Source: Nitrospirota bacterium (GTDB lineage Bacteria > Nitrospirota > Thermodesulfovibrionia > Thermodesulfovibrionales > UBA9159). Taken from it: a DNA stretch of 64,000 nt. Below the pieces are notes generated by a model that saw only the letters and a list, made by a program, of their open reading frames with translations, was not told the origin of the DNA and ran no database searches. Location of the stretch: assembly GCA_021790195.1 (NCBI GenBank), contig JAJYIF010000016.1, forward strand, positions 22,654 through 86,653. Direction: 5' to 3'. Positions 1 to 9,851 of the stretch are shown one piece after another (within the stretch, counting starts at the first letter, position 1; each line of letters begins with the position of its first letter). The position numbers and the translations under genes were made by a program.

Positions 1-669
1 GGGGCATCCATTATTTTTCTCCTCACCTTTGTCCTTCCGAAATTCTCGTCCATCTTTGCAGAGCTCGGCACTTCCTTGCCGCTTGCCACGAGGATCGTCC
101 TCGGCGCAAGCAAGGCGATCAAGCTTTATTGGTGGGTTGCCCTTCTGGTGGGAGTGCCCGGCTGGACCCTCTTCAGGAGCTATCTCAGGTCCGCCTCCGG
201 CAGGTATAAATGGGACGCCTTCAAGTTGACGCTAATGGGCGAAGTCATCAGGAAACTCGAGACCGCCCGTTTTTCGCGGACCCTCGGCACCCTTCTCAAG
301 AGCGGTGTGCCGCTGCTGCAGGCCCTCGGCAATGCAAAGGACGTTATAAACAACCAGGTCATCGCCTCTTCCATAGACGCGGTCGCAAAGGGCGCCAAAG
401 AGGGCAAAGGCATAGCGGTCCCGCTGACGAACTCCAACGCTTTTCCGCCCCTCGCTCTTTCCATGATCAAGGTCGGCGAGGAGACGGGTCAGTTGGACAC
501 CATGCTATTGAAGGTCGCCACTACTTATGAGAAGAGCCTCAGGCTTGCGGTGAAGAGATTCGTGAGTTTCCTCGAACCGGTAATGATCCTCATAATGGGT
601 CTCGTTATAGGCTTCATCGTAGTATCCATGCTTATGGCCATATTCAGCATAACCCAGCTGCCGTTTTAA
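1..669 (+). CDS. gspF: Type II secretion inner-membrane platform protein GspF (C-terminal part)
   Basis: The frame is open from the first base, so this is the last 222 residues of a protein that starts before the window; the internal TTG at 76 is not a real start. The hydrophobic segments near residues 41-57 and in the last 40 residues, and the second GspF domain between them (FSRTLGTLLKSGVPLLQAL, then SMIKVGEETGQLDTML), are typical of the polytopic platform protein shared by type II secretion and type IV pili. The pseudopilin genes that follow at once favour type II secretion. It should recruit the assembly ATPase GspE to the inner membrane. Confidence 0.93.
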   Translation, partial: GASIIFLLTFVLPKFSSIFAELGTSLPLATRIVLGASKAIKLYWWVALLVGVPGWTLFRSYLRSASGRYKWDAFKLTLMGEVIRKLETARFSRTLGTLLKSGVPLLQALGNAKDVINNQVIASSIDAVAKGAKEGKGIAVPLTNSNAFPPLALSMIKVGEETGQLDTMLLKVATTYEKSLRLAVKRFVSFLEPVMILIMGLVIGFIVVSMLMAIFSITQLPF

Positions 670-673
670 TCCC

Positions 674-1171
674 ATGCCTGATATAAGGCACAAGATTCGC
701 GGTCAGCGTCACAATGCAGCAAGAATCATGCATCGTGCATCTTTTTCGGATGGTTTTACTCTCCTCGAAATGATCATCGTGCTGTTCCTGGTGTCGATCA
801 TGCTCGGCATAGCAGGCGTCTTCTTCTCCAAAACGCTATCCTCCAGTAAACTTGATGCCGCGGCAAGAGAGATTTCCGCGGCTATAAGGCAGGCGAAGTC
901 TATGGCCGCGACAAAGGGCGAGAAAGAGACCGTTACAATAAACCTGGACTCGAAACAATACGGGATACCAGGACGTGGAAGCAGGAGCCTTCCCCGGGAC
1001 GCCCAGGTCATGGTCATAGATCCCTTTTCGGGAGAGATACGAAGCGGGGAATACAATATTACCTTCCAGCCCTACGGAGGAGTGCAAGGAGGCACGGTCG
1101 TCCTGTGGAACGGCAAAAAGACCGTGAGCATACAGTTAGACCCGGTGATAGGATCCACCGTAATAAAATAA
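674..1171 (+). CDS. gspH: Type II secretion minor pseudopilin GspH-like
   Basis: A prepilin peptidase site (SDG/FTLLEM) is followed by a hydrophobic helix and a globular domain; the total of 165 residues fits GspH. It would be processed by the prepilin peptidase and join the tip of the pseudopilus. The ATG at 674 lies 4 bases after the gspF stop, but it gives an unusually long leader; the ATG at 728 (MHRASFSDG) gives a normal short one and may be the true start. The gene stands where the major pseudopilin gspG is expected, so a GspG role cannot be fully excluded, although length and sequence fit GspH better. Confidence 0.8.
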   Translation: MPDIRHKIRGQRHNAARIMHRASFSDGFTLLEMIIVLFLVSIMLGIAGVFFSKTLSSSKLDAAAREISAAIRQAKSMAATKGEKETVTINLDSKQYGIPGRGSRSLPRDAQVMVIDPFSGEIRSGEYNITFQPYGGVQGGTVVLWNGKKTVSIQLDPVIGSTVIK

Positions 1172-1606
1172 ATGAAGAAGCGCACTCTGTCTTCTCTTAG
1201 TTCAGGTCTTCCGGTCTTGAGATCCGGCGCAGGCTTTACGCTTTTTGAAGTGCTTATAGCAGTAGCCATCCTGGGCATTGCGATAACGATGGTCCTTCAG
1301 CTCTTCTCGGCCGACCTGAGGTCGATCTCCGCATCTGAGGACTACGTCTCTGCTGCCGTAACAGCCGAGGCAAAGATGAGGGAGGTGCTCGACGATGATC
1401 AGCTGTCCGAAGGGTCTTCCTCCAGCGAGACGACTAGCGACGGATACAGGACAACCGTGTCGGTCTCCAAGACGCTCGAAGACAGGACGGAGAATCTCCC
1501 CGTAGAGCTCCTCAATATAACGGTCACCGTATATTGGACAAAAGGCCTGGGAGAGAAGTCCCTGACCCTGAATACGATGAAGATGGTTGCGAGGCAGATA
1601 GACTGA
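1172..1606 (+). CDS. gspI: Type II secretion minor pseudopilin GspI-like
   Basis: The 144-residue protein has the prepilin motif GAG/FTLFEVLIA followed by a hydrophobic helix. The C-terminal domain (VELLNITVTVYW, then SLTLNTMK) matches the GspI family, in which a beta strand close to the end reads as xVxVxW. GspI is thought to nucleate the pseudopilus tip with GspJ and GspK. The start codon directly follows the gspH stop (TAAATG), and the gene overlaps gspJ in a TGATG, so translation is probably coupled. Confidence 0.85.
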   Translation: MKKRTLSSLSSGLPVLRSGAGFTLFEVLIAVAILGIAITMVLQLFSADLRSISASEDYVSAAVTAEAKMREVLDDDQLSEGSSSSETTSDGYRTTVSVSKTLEDRTENLPVELLNITVTVYWTKGLGEKSLTLNTMKMVARQID

Positions 1607-2280
1607 TGCGTGATCCATATATGAGAACGATAGCGAACAAGATCCCATCCCTGCGGACTTCGCTTTCCGGAGAAGGCTTCACGCTTCTCGAACTCGTGAT
1701 ATCGATCGCGATCATCGGCATAATCGTGCTTATCATCTCGGGCGCTATGAGACTCGGCTTCCGCTCCGTGGAAGCCGGCGAGAAAAAGATCGAGTCCATC
1801 GAAAGGACAACGGCATCCCTCAGCATCCTTGATGCCCAAATCCAGTCTGAATGCCCGGTTACGTATACCGACGAGGACGGCTCCAGGCGATATTATTTCA
1901 AGGGTGACAGGACTTCTATGGTGTTCTCGACGAACTATTCCCTGTGGAGCGGTGAGACAGGCTATGTCCTGGTCCATTACTCGGTCGCTCCCGACGATTC
2001 AGGACGGCAGTCCCTGTTTGTGTCCGAGAACCTTATCGGCATCGACAGCATGAGGGAGACGAAGCTCTTCGAGGCCTTCGACGAAATATATTTCGAGTAT
2101 TTCTACAAAGGCCCCACGGATGAGAAGGGGAACTGGGTCGATGAATGGACAGAGGACACCGACATTCCGGAGAAGGTTAAAGTGCACCTTGTACAGGGGA
2201 CAAGGGACATCTCCCTGATCATCCCGATGAGGGCAAGGGGAACGCTCGTCCCTCAGGGGTTGATTCCTCCCCAGACTTAG
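1606..2280 (+). CDS. gspJ: Type II secretion minor pseudopilin GspJ-like
   Basis: The start was set at the ATG at 1606, which overlaps the gspI stop (TGATG); the open frame reaches further upstream only over gspI. The leader of about 24 residues ends in the cleavage motif GEG/FTLLELVISIAI. The 224-residue protein has the extended beta-rich domain usual for GspJ. It should form the pseudopilus tip complex with GspI and GspK. Confidence 0.85.
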   Translation: MRDPYMRTIANKIPSLRTSLSGEGFTLLELVISIAIIGIIVLIISGAMRLGFRSVEAGEKKIESIERTTASLSILDAQIQSECPVTYTDEDGSRRYYFKGDRTSMVFSTNYSLWSGETGYVLVHYSVAPDDSGRQSLFVSENLIGIDSMRETKLFEAFDEIYFEYFYKGPTDEKGNWVDEWTEDTDIPEKVKVHLVQGTRDISLIIPMRARGTLVPQGLIPPQT

Positions 2281-2288
2281 CTTTGACT

Positions 2289-3272
2289 ATGAGAAGAACT
2301 TCCTATAAACATTACGGGATCAATTCGAGCGCCATTGAGACACATGAGGCGGGCGTAGCCCTGATCATGGTGCTTTGGGTGCTTGCTATCCTGATGGTCA
2401 TAGCGCTCTCTTTCTCGTATCTGACAAGGACCGAGACCCATTCGGCGCTCTCTTTCAAAGAAGGCGTGGAAAGAAAATTCCTGGCCGAGGCCGGCGTCGA
2501 GAGGGCACTGACAGAGATCTTTTACAGGAGACAGAACTTCGCTATCGAAGGAAACGATTCCTGGAAAGTGGACGGCACGCCCCATTCAGACCATCTTGGA
2601 GACGGTGAATATACTGTGAAGATCACTGACGAGACCGGGAAGATAGACATAAACGCCATAAACGACAATTCTGGTATAATACTCAAGAATCTGCTGATGA
2701 ACTCCGGCGTTCAGGAAGAGACTGCGAACACCATCGTAGATTCGGTCCTTGACTGGAAAGACAGCAGCAGTACAGGGGCGCACCGGCTCAACGGCGCTGG
2801 CGATGATTACTACATGTCTTTGCCGAACCCCTACAAAGCCAAACATGCTAATTTTGACACACTGGAGGAACTCCTGCTGGTGAAGGGCATTACCCCCGAG
2901 ATACTTTACGGCGACAGCGAGAAGAAAGGTATCATCAACTTTCTCACGGTTTATTCCAACATGCCTACAATTAATGTGAACGCGGCGCCGAAAGAGGTGC
3001 TGATGGCCGTTCCGGGTATTACTCCGGAGATCGCCGACGCGATAATAAGTTTCAGGGAAAACAAGAGAGTGACCAATTTTCAGGAGGTGGGCATACCGCC
3101 TCAAAGCGCACAGTATATTAATTTTTCGGACAGTTACGTATTCTCGATAGAGTCTGTAGGAAAGAAGAGCGACGGCAAAGCGGGTTATCCGGTGAAGGCG
3201 ACGGTTAGGCTCGATGCGAATAATAAGTACAGGTTTGTCTATTACAAGAGTCCGGCGGCGGTGGGCGGATGA
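2289..3272 (+). CDS. gspK: Type II secretion minor pseudopilin GspK
   Basis: This is the largest pseudopilin, 327 residues from the ATG at 2289 (an in-frame TTG at 2283 is a weaker choice). The N-terminal segment EAGVALIMVLWVLAILMVIA is the GspK type of transmembrane helix, in which the cleavage site is followed by VALxxVLW. The body holds the two helix-hairpin-helix-like segments of the family (ITDETGKIDINAIND; TINVNAAPKEVLMAVPGI). GspK caps the pseudopilus. Its stop overlaps the gspL start in an ATGA. Confidence 0.92.
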   Translation: MRRTSYKHYGINSSAIETHEAGVALIMVLWVLAILMVIALSFSYLTRTETHSALSFKEGVERKFLAEAGVERALTEIFYRRQNFAIEGNDSWKVDGTPHSDHLGDGEYTVKITDETGKIDINAINDNSGIILKNLLMNSGVQEETANTIVDSVLDWKDSSSTGAHRLNGAGDDYYMSLPNPYKAKHANFDTLEELLLVKGITPEILYGDSEKKGIINFLTVYSNMPTINVNAAPKEVLMAVPGITPEIADAIISFRENKRVTNFQEVGIPPQSAQYINFSDSYVFSIESVGKKSDGKAGYPVKATVRLDANNKYRFVYYKSPAAVGG

Positions 3273-4810
3273 CGGGGACTATTGCTGCCGAAAAACTCTT
3301 GTCAGTCCTGTCGGACTCTGCCGCAAAGCTAAAGAGACTTTGGCGCCCCCTGCAGAGACTGCTCACGTTCAGCCTTGCCGACGAGAGCATTTCACCGGCG
3401 AAAAATGTCTCGGTTTCGATCGACAAGGGGTCAGTGTCCGTTGCTTACGGTTCGAGATTCCTTTCGCGCATACGCGTCAAAGGGATCAAGACCTACCCCC
3501 TCGACGACAGGTATCCTACTCCGGAGGGCCTTGCATCGTCGGTGTCGATGGCCCTGAGTAGTTTCCGGGTTTCAAAGACGGCAATAACCCTGAGCGTGCC
3601 CAAATCGTGGGTAGTCATAAAGCTTGCGGAGTTCCCCATCACTGTAAAGGACAACCTCCCGGATGTTGTTTCCTATGAGATGGACAGACTGACGCCCTTC
3701 TCTTCGAGCGAGGCCCTTTATGATTCAAAGATACTGAAAGAGGAAGGCAATAAGCTCACCGTCGTTATTGTTGCGGCCAAGTCCGACTTGATAAACCCTT
3801 ATATAAATGCGCTGGGAGAACGGGGTTTCAGCGTCGGCAGGGTCACGATAAACCTCGCCGGGCTGGAGACGCTTTGTTCGTATTCCGGCAAGCCCGGTGA
3901 CGCCCTTATCTTCAAGATAAGCGGGAAGGAATACGAAGCGGGACTCTTCTCGGGAGGCCTTGTCACCGCCGCGATAACAGGGAGTCTGGGAGAGGGGGAC
4001 GAGAGGTCCCGGATTGACGCGATTATAAGTGACATGGAGATGCTCATGCAGGAAGGGAGGAAACAGGGGAAATCGCCCGGTGTAATTCTTTCCATGAAGG
4101 ACTGCAGTCCTTCATTCAGAGAGATGTTGAAGACAAGAATGGATTTGCCTTACAAAATACTGGAAGAGAGCTGCAGCACCCTAGGTCTTTCGGCGGAAGA
4201 GATCCGCTACGAGGCGGCCGGTGGAATATTTTCATCGCTCTGGCCCGCGGCAAGCGGATTGGACCTTTTGAAAAAAGGCCGCCTGGAAAAGGCAACGATC
4301 CCCCTGACGCTTTCGGTGGTTCTCGTTTCCGCAATATTGGCGATATGGATCGTCTCGGTCTTCGTTCCGGTGAGCGTTGAGGAAAGGAGGCTCGCCGATA
4401 TCCAGGGCGAGATCGCAGCGAGAAAGGCGGAGGTCAAGAAGATCGAGACGCTGCAGACGGAAGTCGCGGCGGCTGAAAAGGACGTTTCCGATATTGAAAA
4501 CTTCAAGGGCGGCAGGCCGATGACCCTCGATGTCCTGAAGGAGCTCACACGCGTTCTCCCGAAGACGACGTGGCTTTCCCGCGCGAGGATCACAGAGACG
4601 ACAGTGGAGATAGAGGGGTACTCGGCCTCTGCCACGGAGCTCCTTCCGAAACTCGAGGCATCGAAATACTTAAGGAAGGTTGAATTCGCGTCTCCGACCT
4701 TCAGGGACGTCAGGATGAATTCGGAGCGGTTCAACATAAAGATGGATATAGAGGGCGCCCAGAAGATCGAGGTAAAACAGCCGGCGGCCGGAGGCGCCGT
4801 CAAGAAATGA
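3269..4810 (+). CDS. gspL: Type II secretion assembly protein GspL (PilM/PilN-like)
   Basis: The 513-residue protein has an N-terminal actin-like cytoplasmic domain (about residues 40-330, as in PilM and cytoplasmic GspL), one transmembrane helix near residues 345-367, a short coiled coil, and a C-terminal PilN-like ferredoxin-fold domain ending near residue 500. It links the ATPase GspE to the GspM/GspF platform. It has the full fused GspL layout rather than separate pilM and pilN genes. ATGA overlaps join it to gspK and gspM. Confidence 0.87.
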   Translation: MTGTIAAEKLLSVLSDSAAKLKRLWRPLQRLLTFSLADESISPAKNVSVSIDKGSVSVAYGSRFLSRIRVKGIKTYPLDDRYPTPEGLASSVSMALSSFRVSKTAITLSVPKSWVVIKLAEFPITVKDNLPDVVSYEMDRLTPFSSSEALYDSKILKEEGNKLTVVIVAAKSDLINPYINALGERGFSVGRVTINLAGLETLCSYSGKPGDALIFKISGKEYEAGLFSGGLVTAAITGSLGEGDERSRIDAIISDMEMLMQEGRKQGKSPGVILSMKDCSPSFREMLKTRMDLPYKILEESCSTLGLSAEEIRYEAAGGIFSSLWPAASGLDLLKKGRLEKATIPLTLSVVLVSAILAIWIVSVFVPVSVEERRLADIQGEIAARKAEVKKIETLQTEVAAAEKDVSDIENFKGGRPMTLDVLKELTRVLPKTTWLSRARITETTVEIEGYSASATELLPKLEASKYLRKVEFASPTFRDVRMNSERFNIKMDIEGAQKIEVKQPAAGGAVKK

Positions 4811-5496
4811 ACAAGAACAGAACGCTTATCATCGGCATACCCCTCATACTGATGCTATTCGGTCTTGTCATCTACCGTTACGGATATCTGAGGGCGCATA
4901 CGGAGATAGCCTCCATCCGGGAAGAGCAGTCAATGGGCGAGAAGACCCTCGGAAAGTATGTGGCGCTCATCGCCGAGAAACCGCAGCTTGAAAAGAGACT
5001 CGCGCAATTGACGGAAACGCGCAAGGCCGACGATGCCAAACTCATAGAAGGTCAGACCCTTTCCTTGGCGGCTGCGAACCTGCAGGACACGGTAAAAGGC
5101 ATAGTTTCTTCGAGAGGGGGGACCATATCCAGCGAAAGGGTCGGCAAGCCCGAAGACCTCGACAAGTTCAAGGTCATAACTACCTCCATCGACGCGGTTG
5201 TCCCGGATGTGAGGGCGCTCAGTGATATCCTTTACTCCATCGAGACCCAGACCCCGTATCTCGTCGTAAAGGAGCTCGACACGAGGGTGAGGGACTTCAG
5301 AAATCCGAGAGAGCTCATGATAAGAATGGATGTCTCGGCCTTGACCCGGCCCGGAGAAATAGTGCGCCTGCCGTCTCAGGAGCCGGGGATCAAAGGTCAG
5401 AAGCCGGGGGAGAAGCAGATCAAGGGCCCGGCGGAGAAGGAGAAGGCCGGCGTGCCTGCGCCTCCTCCTCACGAGGCCGGGGCTCCGGGGAAGTAG
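4807..5496 (+). CDS. gspM: Type II secretion protein GspM (PilO-like)
   Basis: A short cytoplasmic start is followed by one transmembrane helix (residues about 6-24), a periplasmic coiled coil and a PilO-like ferredoxin-fold domain (about residues 70-180). The last 45 residues are low-complexity, rich in Pro, Gly, Lys and Glu. This is the layout of GspM, the periplasmic partner of GspL. It is the last secretion gene here: gspN, gspC and gspD do not follow, so they must lie upstream or elsewhere. Confidence 0.8.
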   Translation: MNKNRTLIIGIPLILMLFGLVIYRYGYLRAHTEIASIREEQSMGEKTLGKYVALIAEKPQLEKRLAQLTETRKADDAKLIEGQTLSLAAANLQDTVKGIVSSRGGTISSERVGKPEDLDKFKVITTSIDAVVPDVRALSDILYSIETQTPYLVVKELDTRVRDFRNPRELMIRMDVSALTRPGEIVRLPSQEPGIKGQKPGEKQIKGPAEKEKAGVPAPPPHEAGAPGK

Positions 5497-5621
5497 TCCG
5501 CCGGCTATTGCGCCTGGGCAAAGGGTCTTCTTCCAATTTATATTCATAACTGTATGCTACTGTCCAGAAGAAGTGCAACGTCCCGCATCGCCGGAGTTAA
5601 ATATTAGTTCTTACGAAGCCA

Positions 5622-6881
5622 ATGGATAAACTGGAAATAGAAGGCGGCATCAGGCTCAAAGGCGAGGTATCGATCAGCGGCGCCAAGAACGCGGCCCTTC
5701 CCATTATGGTCGCCTCGATACTGGCCTCAGGGGAAAGCACCGTAGACCGGGTCCCGGAGCTCGTGGATGTAAAGACCATGGGCAAACTGCTCGGCCATTT
5801 GGGCGCTGATTTTCGTTACAGTTCCGGAAAGGCCGTTATAGGAACGGACCGTATAAACAATCATGTTGCGCCTTATGAACTGGTAAAGACCATGAGGGCC
5901 TCAGTACTGGTCCTCGGTCCGCTTCTTGCCCGCAGGGGCAGCGCAAAGGTGTCGCTCCCCGGAGGCTGCGCCATCGGGGCGAGGCCGATCAACCTGCATC
6001 TCATGGGCTTGAAGAAGATGGGCGCCGCCATAGAGCTGGACAGGGGATACGTGACGGCCCGCTCCGACGGCCTCAAGGGCGCAGTGATTTATTTTGATAT
6101 ACCCACTGTCACGGGGACGGAAAACCTGCTGATGGCCGCATCACTCGCAAGGGGGGTTACTGTGCTCGAAAACGCCGCAAGAGAGCCCGAGGTCGTCGAT
6201 CTTGCGAACGCGCTCAACTCAATGGGCGCCAGGATCTCCGGCGCCGGCGAAAGCGTGATAGAAATCGAAGGCGTCGATGCCCTCAGACCGCTGAAATACA
6301 AGATAATACCCGACAGGGTGGAGACCGCTACATTCATGATCGTTGCCGGCACAACGGGAGGAGAGGTTCTGATCAGGGAATGCAGGCCGGAACACAACGA
6401 TGCGCTGATTACAAAACTTGAAGAGGCGGGTCTCACCATTGAAAGAGGAGAGGACCGGATTCGCGTAATCGGCCCGGACCGTCCTGTTGCAAGGGACATA
6501 AAGACGATGCCCTATCCCGGGTTTCCGACCGACATGCAGGCCCAGTTCATGGCCCTCATGTCCACGGCACAGGGGACGAGCGTCATCAGGGAGACGATAT
6601 TCGAGAACAGATTCATGCACGTGGCGGAGCTGAAACGCATGGGGGCCGACATTGATATCGAAGGAGGCGTAGCCACCGTAAGAGGAGTTCCGAGCCTCAA
6701 GGGCGCAGATGTCATGGCGACGGACTTGAGGGCAAGCGCTTCACTCATCGTTGCGGGCCTGGCAGCTCAGGGAAAGACCACGATCCACCGCCTGTACCAC
6801 CTTGACAGGGGTTATGAAAGGATAGAGAAAAAACTCGAAGGGCTCGGGGCTAGCGTACGGCGGATGCAGAAAGATGCATAA
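5622..6881 (+). CDS. murA: UDP-N-acetylglucosamine 1-carboxyvinyltransferase
   Basis: MurA transfers enolpyruvate from phosphoenolpyruvate to UDP-GlcNAc, the first committed step of peptidoglycan synthesis, in the cytoplasm. The 419-residue length is normal. The opening ([20 protein letters not shown]), the basic-aromatic [10 protein letters not shown] segment that binds substrate, and the active-site loop GGCAIGARP with Cys116 are all present, so the fosfomycin-sensitive Cys form is expected. The last 32 bases overlap the oppositely directed accD. Confidence 0.97.
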   Translation: MDKLEIEGGIRLKGEVSISGAKNAALPIMVASILASGESTVDRVPELVDVKTMGKLLGHLGADFRYSSGKAVIGTDRINNHVAPYELVKTMRASVLVLGPLLARRGSAKVSLPGGCAIGARPINLHLMGLKKMGAAIELDRGYVTARSDGLKGAVIYFDIPTVTGTENLLMAASLARGVTVLENAAREPEVVDLANALNSMGARISGAGESVIEIEGVDALRPLKYKIIPDRVETATFMIVAGTTGGEVLIRECRPEHNDALITKLEEAGLTIERGEDRIRVIGPDRPVARDIKTMPYPGFPTDMQAQFMALMSTAQGTSVIRETIFENRFMHVAELKRMGADIDIEGGVATVRGVPSLKGADVMATDLRASASLIVAGLAAQGKTTIHRLYHLDRGYERIEKKLEGLGASVRRMQKDA

Positions 6882-7698
6882 TAATTTTTCGTAAGGCCTC
6901 CTTCATATCTTTCCTGTCGACAACCATGTCTAGCATCCCATGCTCAAGAAGGAATTCGGCTCGCTGAAAATTCTCCGGAAGCTGCTGCTTTATGGTCTGT
7001 TCGATCACACGCGGGCCGGCAAAACCTATCAGGCTCCTCGGCTCCGCAATTATAATATCTCCGAGCATGGCAAAACTCGCGGTTACACCGCCGAAGGTCG
7101 GATCAGAGAGGATGGATATATAGGGCACACCGCCCTCCTTGAGCTTCCCTATTGCGGAGGACACCTTCGCCATCTGCATGAGAGAAAAAATACCTTCCTG
7201 CATCCTTGCGCCGCCCGAGGACGCCACGGTAACAAGCGGGACCTTCCTGTCCAGGGCCGCCTCGGCGGCCCTGGCAATCTTTTCGCCCACTGCAGAGCCC
7301 ATGCTGCCGCCCAGAAATGAAAAATCCATGACCGCCGCAATCACCGGATAACCGCTGATGAGGGCCTCGCCGGCGAGGATCGCCTCTTTGAGTCCGCTCT
7401 TGCTCTGGCTTTCCTTGATCCTCTCCTTGTAAGGAAGCGTGTCCCTGAAGACGAGCGGGTCTCCGGACGTGATGTCCGCGCCTATTTCCGAAATGCTCCC
7501 GTCATCGACTATCAGTTTGAGACGTTCCCTTGCGCTTATCCTAAAGTGATAATTACACTTCGGGCAGACCTTAAGGTTCTTTTCGATTTCCTTCTTATAG
7601 ACGATCTCTTTGCAGTTCTCGCACTTTACCCATAGGCCCTCCGGGATCTTGACCTTCTTCTCGATCCTCTGCTCTTTTGTCTTCTTAAACCAGGCCAT
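6850..7698 (-). CDS. accD: Acetyl-CoA carboxylase carboxyltransferase subunit beta
   Basis: AccD forms the carboxyltransferase with AccA and moves the carboxyl group from biotin to acetyl-CoA to make malonyl-CoA for fatty acids. The 282-residue protein has the N-terminal zinc ribbon (Cys26, Cys29, Cys45, Cys48) and the crotonase-like core ([19 protein letters not shown]). It lies downstream of trpBA on the same strand, an arrangement also seen in other bacteria. Its end overlaps the murA end tail to tail, leaving no room for a terminator between them. Confidence 0.97.
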   Translation of the reverse strand: MAWFKKTKEQRIEKKVKIPEGLWVKCENCKEIVYKKEIEKNLKVCPKCNYHFRISARERLKLIVDDGSISEIGADITSGDPLVFRDTLPYKERIKESQSKSGLKEAILAGEALISGYPVIAAVMDFSFLGGSMGSAVGEKIARAAEAALDRKVPLVTVASSGGARMQEGIFSLMQMAKVSSAIGKLKEGGVPYISILSDPTFGGVTASFAMLGDIIIAEPRSLIGFAGPRVIEQTIKQQLPENFQRAEFLLEHGMLDMVVDRKDMKEALRKIIMHLSASAVR

Positions 7699-7704
7699 AA
7701 TTTA

Positions 7705-7797
7705 AAAAAGTAGGCAGCACAAAGGATCCAGTAGACAGAAAGGATAAAAGGCAAGGAAAGCCCTCAGACCCTTCGTGCTGTCTACTGCCTACTGTCT
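7705..7797. repeat. Intergenic inverted-repeat element (accD-trpA gap)
   Basis: The accD-trpA gap is filled by a degenerate inverted repeat: a left arm reading gtaggcagcac...agtagacag and a right arm reading gtgctgtctactgcctact. Both arms are built from the same short words. Similar elements stand at several other operon boundaries in this window and inside metG and holB. Confidence 0.6.
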
Positions 7798-7798
7798 G

Positions 7799-8575
7799 CT
7801 ATTTTATTGCCCTCCTAAGCTCTGAGACGAACTCTTCGAGGTCTTCGGCTGATTCGTTGATCTTCTTCACAATGGCGCTGCCCACGATTACACCGTCTGC
7901 GAGCCCTGACACTGATCCGGCCTCTTCAGGGTTAGACACGCCGAAGCCTATGGAGACAGGCTTGTCGGTGATCCTGCGAAGAGCGCTTAGTGATTCCCTT
8001 AACGAGTTGTCCAGCAGCAGTCTGGAGCCGGTAATTCCGGTCATAGACACGTAATAGATAAACCCCTTTGACGCCTTGGCGACCTTCTTCATCCGGTCCT
8101 CTGTAGATGTCGGCGCAAGCAGGAACACGGTCGCGAAGTTCGCTTTCCCGGCCCTTGTCATCAGTCCCTCAGCCTCGTCGGGCGGAAGGTCGGGCACAAT
8201 GACTCCGTCCACGCCCGCATCCACGGCATCCTTCACAAAAGACTCTTCGCCGTATTTGAAAATGGGATTATAGTAGGTCATAAGCAGAAGCGGGATCTGA
8301 GAGCGATGCCTGAGTTCCTTCACAAACCCCATGATCTTCCTCAACGTAACGCCAGCCTTAAGCGCCCTTTCCGCAGCCCTCTGGATCGTGGGCCCGTCCG
8401 CAAGGGGATCGGTGAAGGGCACACCAAGTTCGACAATATCCGCTCCGCACTTTTCGAACATAAGCACAATCTCGGCTGTCCTTTCGAGAGACGGGTCTCC
8501 GGCCATGACATAGGGGATGAACGCCTTCTTATTCCCGGCCTTTACCTTCTTGAATACCTTCTCTATCCTGTTCAC
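7799..8575 (-). CDS. trpA: Tryptophan synthase alpha chain
   Basis: TrpA cleaves indole-3-glycerol phosphate to indole, which tunnels to TrpB. The 258-residue TIM-barrel protein has the catalytic Glu49 and Asp60 at the same numbers as in E. coli ([20 protein letters not shown]), and the phosphate-binding end ([14 protein letters not shown]). The start overlaps the trpB stop by 4 bases (ATGA), as is usual for the coupled trpBA pair. Confidence 0.97.
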   Translation of the reverse strand: MNRIEKVFKKVKAGNKKAFIPYVMAGDPSLERTAEIVLMFEKCGADIVELGVPFTDPLADGPTIQRAAERALKAGVTLRKIMGFVKELRHRSQIPLLLMTYYNPIFKYGEESFVKDAVDAGVDGVIVPDLPPDEAEGLMTRAGKANFATVFLLAPTSTEDRMKKVAKASKGFIYYVSMTGITGSRLLLDNSLRESLSALRRITDKPVSIGFGVSNPEEAGSVSGLADGVIVGSAIVKKINESAEDLEEFVSELRRAIK

Positions 8576-9762
8576 AGTTGTATGCCTTTGATCTTAGCTA
8601 CGTGCTGGACGTCCTTGTCCCCGCGACCAGAAAGGTTGACGATGACGATCTCGTCCTTTGACATCTTAGGCGCAAGTTTTGCCGCCTCTGCAATGGCGTG
8701 CGCCGATTCAAGCGCAGGAGTTATTCCCTCCAGCCGGCTTAAGAGCCCAAAGGCGGACAATGCCTCTTCATCCGTGGCATAGGTATATTGGACGCGGTTG
8801 ATGTCCCGGAGATAAGGGTGTTCTGGACCGATAGAGGCATAATCGAGTCCGGCGGACACCGAATGGGTTCCAAGGACATTGCCGTCCTCGTCCTGAAGGA
8901 GATAGCTCTTTGTCCCTTGAAAGACGCCCGCCGATCCTCCCGCAAACCTCGCTGCGTGCCTGCCTGATTCGATACCTTCGCCGCCTGCTTCAACGCCGAC
9001 CATCTTCACATCGTCCTCAAGAAATGCGTTGAACAACCCCATGGCATTGCTCCCGCCTCCGACACAGGCGACCAGGCAGTCGGGAAGTCTTCCTTCTGCG
9101 TCAAGTATCTGTTTCCTGGCCTCTTTCCCGATGACCGATTGAAAGTCCCTCACTATCATCGGGAAGGGATGGGGGCCGAACACCGTGCCCATCACGTAGT
9201 GCGTGTTCCTGACATTCGTTGTCCAGTCGCGAAGGGCCTCATTTATGGCATCCTTCAATGTCCTTGAGCCGACAGACACCTCCACAACCTTTGCCCCAAG
9301 TAGTTTCATCCTGAAGACATTCAATGCCTGTCTCTGCATGTCCTCGGAACCCATGTATATCTCACATTCAAGCCCCATAAGCGCCGCGCCCGTCGAAGCG
9401 GCGACGCCGTGCTGACCCGCCCCGGTCTCGGCAATCAACCTCTTCTTACCCATTCTCTCTGCGAGCAAGGCCTGCCCCAGGGCGTTGTTGATCTTATGCG
9501 CGCCGGTATGGGCAAGGTCTTCGCGCTTGAGATAAACCCTGGCCCCGCCAAGATGCCTGGTGATCCTCTCCGCGAAATATAGCGGCGTAGGTCTTCCTAT
9601 ATAGGTCTTTTGAAGATGCGCAAGCTGCTTCTGAAACTCCCTGTCCCGGCTCGCTTCAAGATAGGACTTCTCGAGCTCCAATAGGGCAGGCATCAGTGTC
9701 TCGGGCACAAAGCGCCCGCCGTATTGGCCGAAGTATCCTCTTTTGTCAGGTAGCTTCTTAAT
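8572..9762 (-). CDS. trpB: Tryptophan synthase beta chain (canonical TrpB1), probable ATT start
   Basis: TrpB condenses indole with L-serine on pyridoxal phosphate. The PLP lysine lies in [14 protein letters not shown] (Lys90 in the numbering used here), and the [10 protein letters not shown] phosphate loop is present. The first standard start codon is the GTG at 9708, which would cut off the conserved N-terminus; the frame upstream of it encodes [17 protein letters not shown], which matches TrpB proteins. The only suitable initiator there is ATT at 9762, six bases after a perfect GGAGG (9769-9773). That gives 396 residues, against 397 in E. coli. The frame is closed by a TGA at 9808-9810. 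Confidence 0.95.
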   Translation of the reverse strand: MKKLPDKRGYFGQYGGRFVPETLMPALLELEKSYLEASRDREFQKQLAHLQKTYIGRPTPLYFAERITRHLGGARVYLKREDLAHTGAHKINNALGQALLAERMGKKRLIAETGAGQHGVAASTGAALMGLECEIYMGSEDMQRQALNVFRMKLLGAKVVEVSVGSRTLKDAINEALRDWTTNVRNTHYVMGTVFGPHPFPMIVRDFQSVIGKEARKQILDAEGRLPDCLVACVGGGSNAMGLFNAFLEDDVKMVGVEAGGEGIESGRHAARFAGGSAGVFQGTKSYLLQDEDGNVLGTHSVSAGLDYASIGPEHPYLRDINRVQYTYATDEEALSAFGLLSRLEGITPALESAHAIAEAAKLAPKMSKDEIVIVNLSGRGDKDVQHVAKIKGIQL

Positions 9763-9768
9763 TATTTG

Positions 9769-9804
9769 CCTCCGGTCGGTTATTTGTAAGTTTTTATTAT
9801 AGCA
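9769..9804 (-). promoter_or_regulatory. Extended -10 promoter and ribosome binding site of trpBA
   Basis: On the minus strand an extended -10, TGCTATAAT, occupies 9796-9804; no good -35 is visible, as is common with extended -10 promoters. About 25 bases further on is GGAGG (9769-9773), placed 6 bases before the ATT codon at 9762. This gives trpBA, and probably accD, a promoter of their own. Confidence 0.5.
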
Positions 9805-9851
9805 TAGTCAGCCACGGTGACTCGGCTGAAGACGTTTCCAAAGAGAGCACT

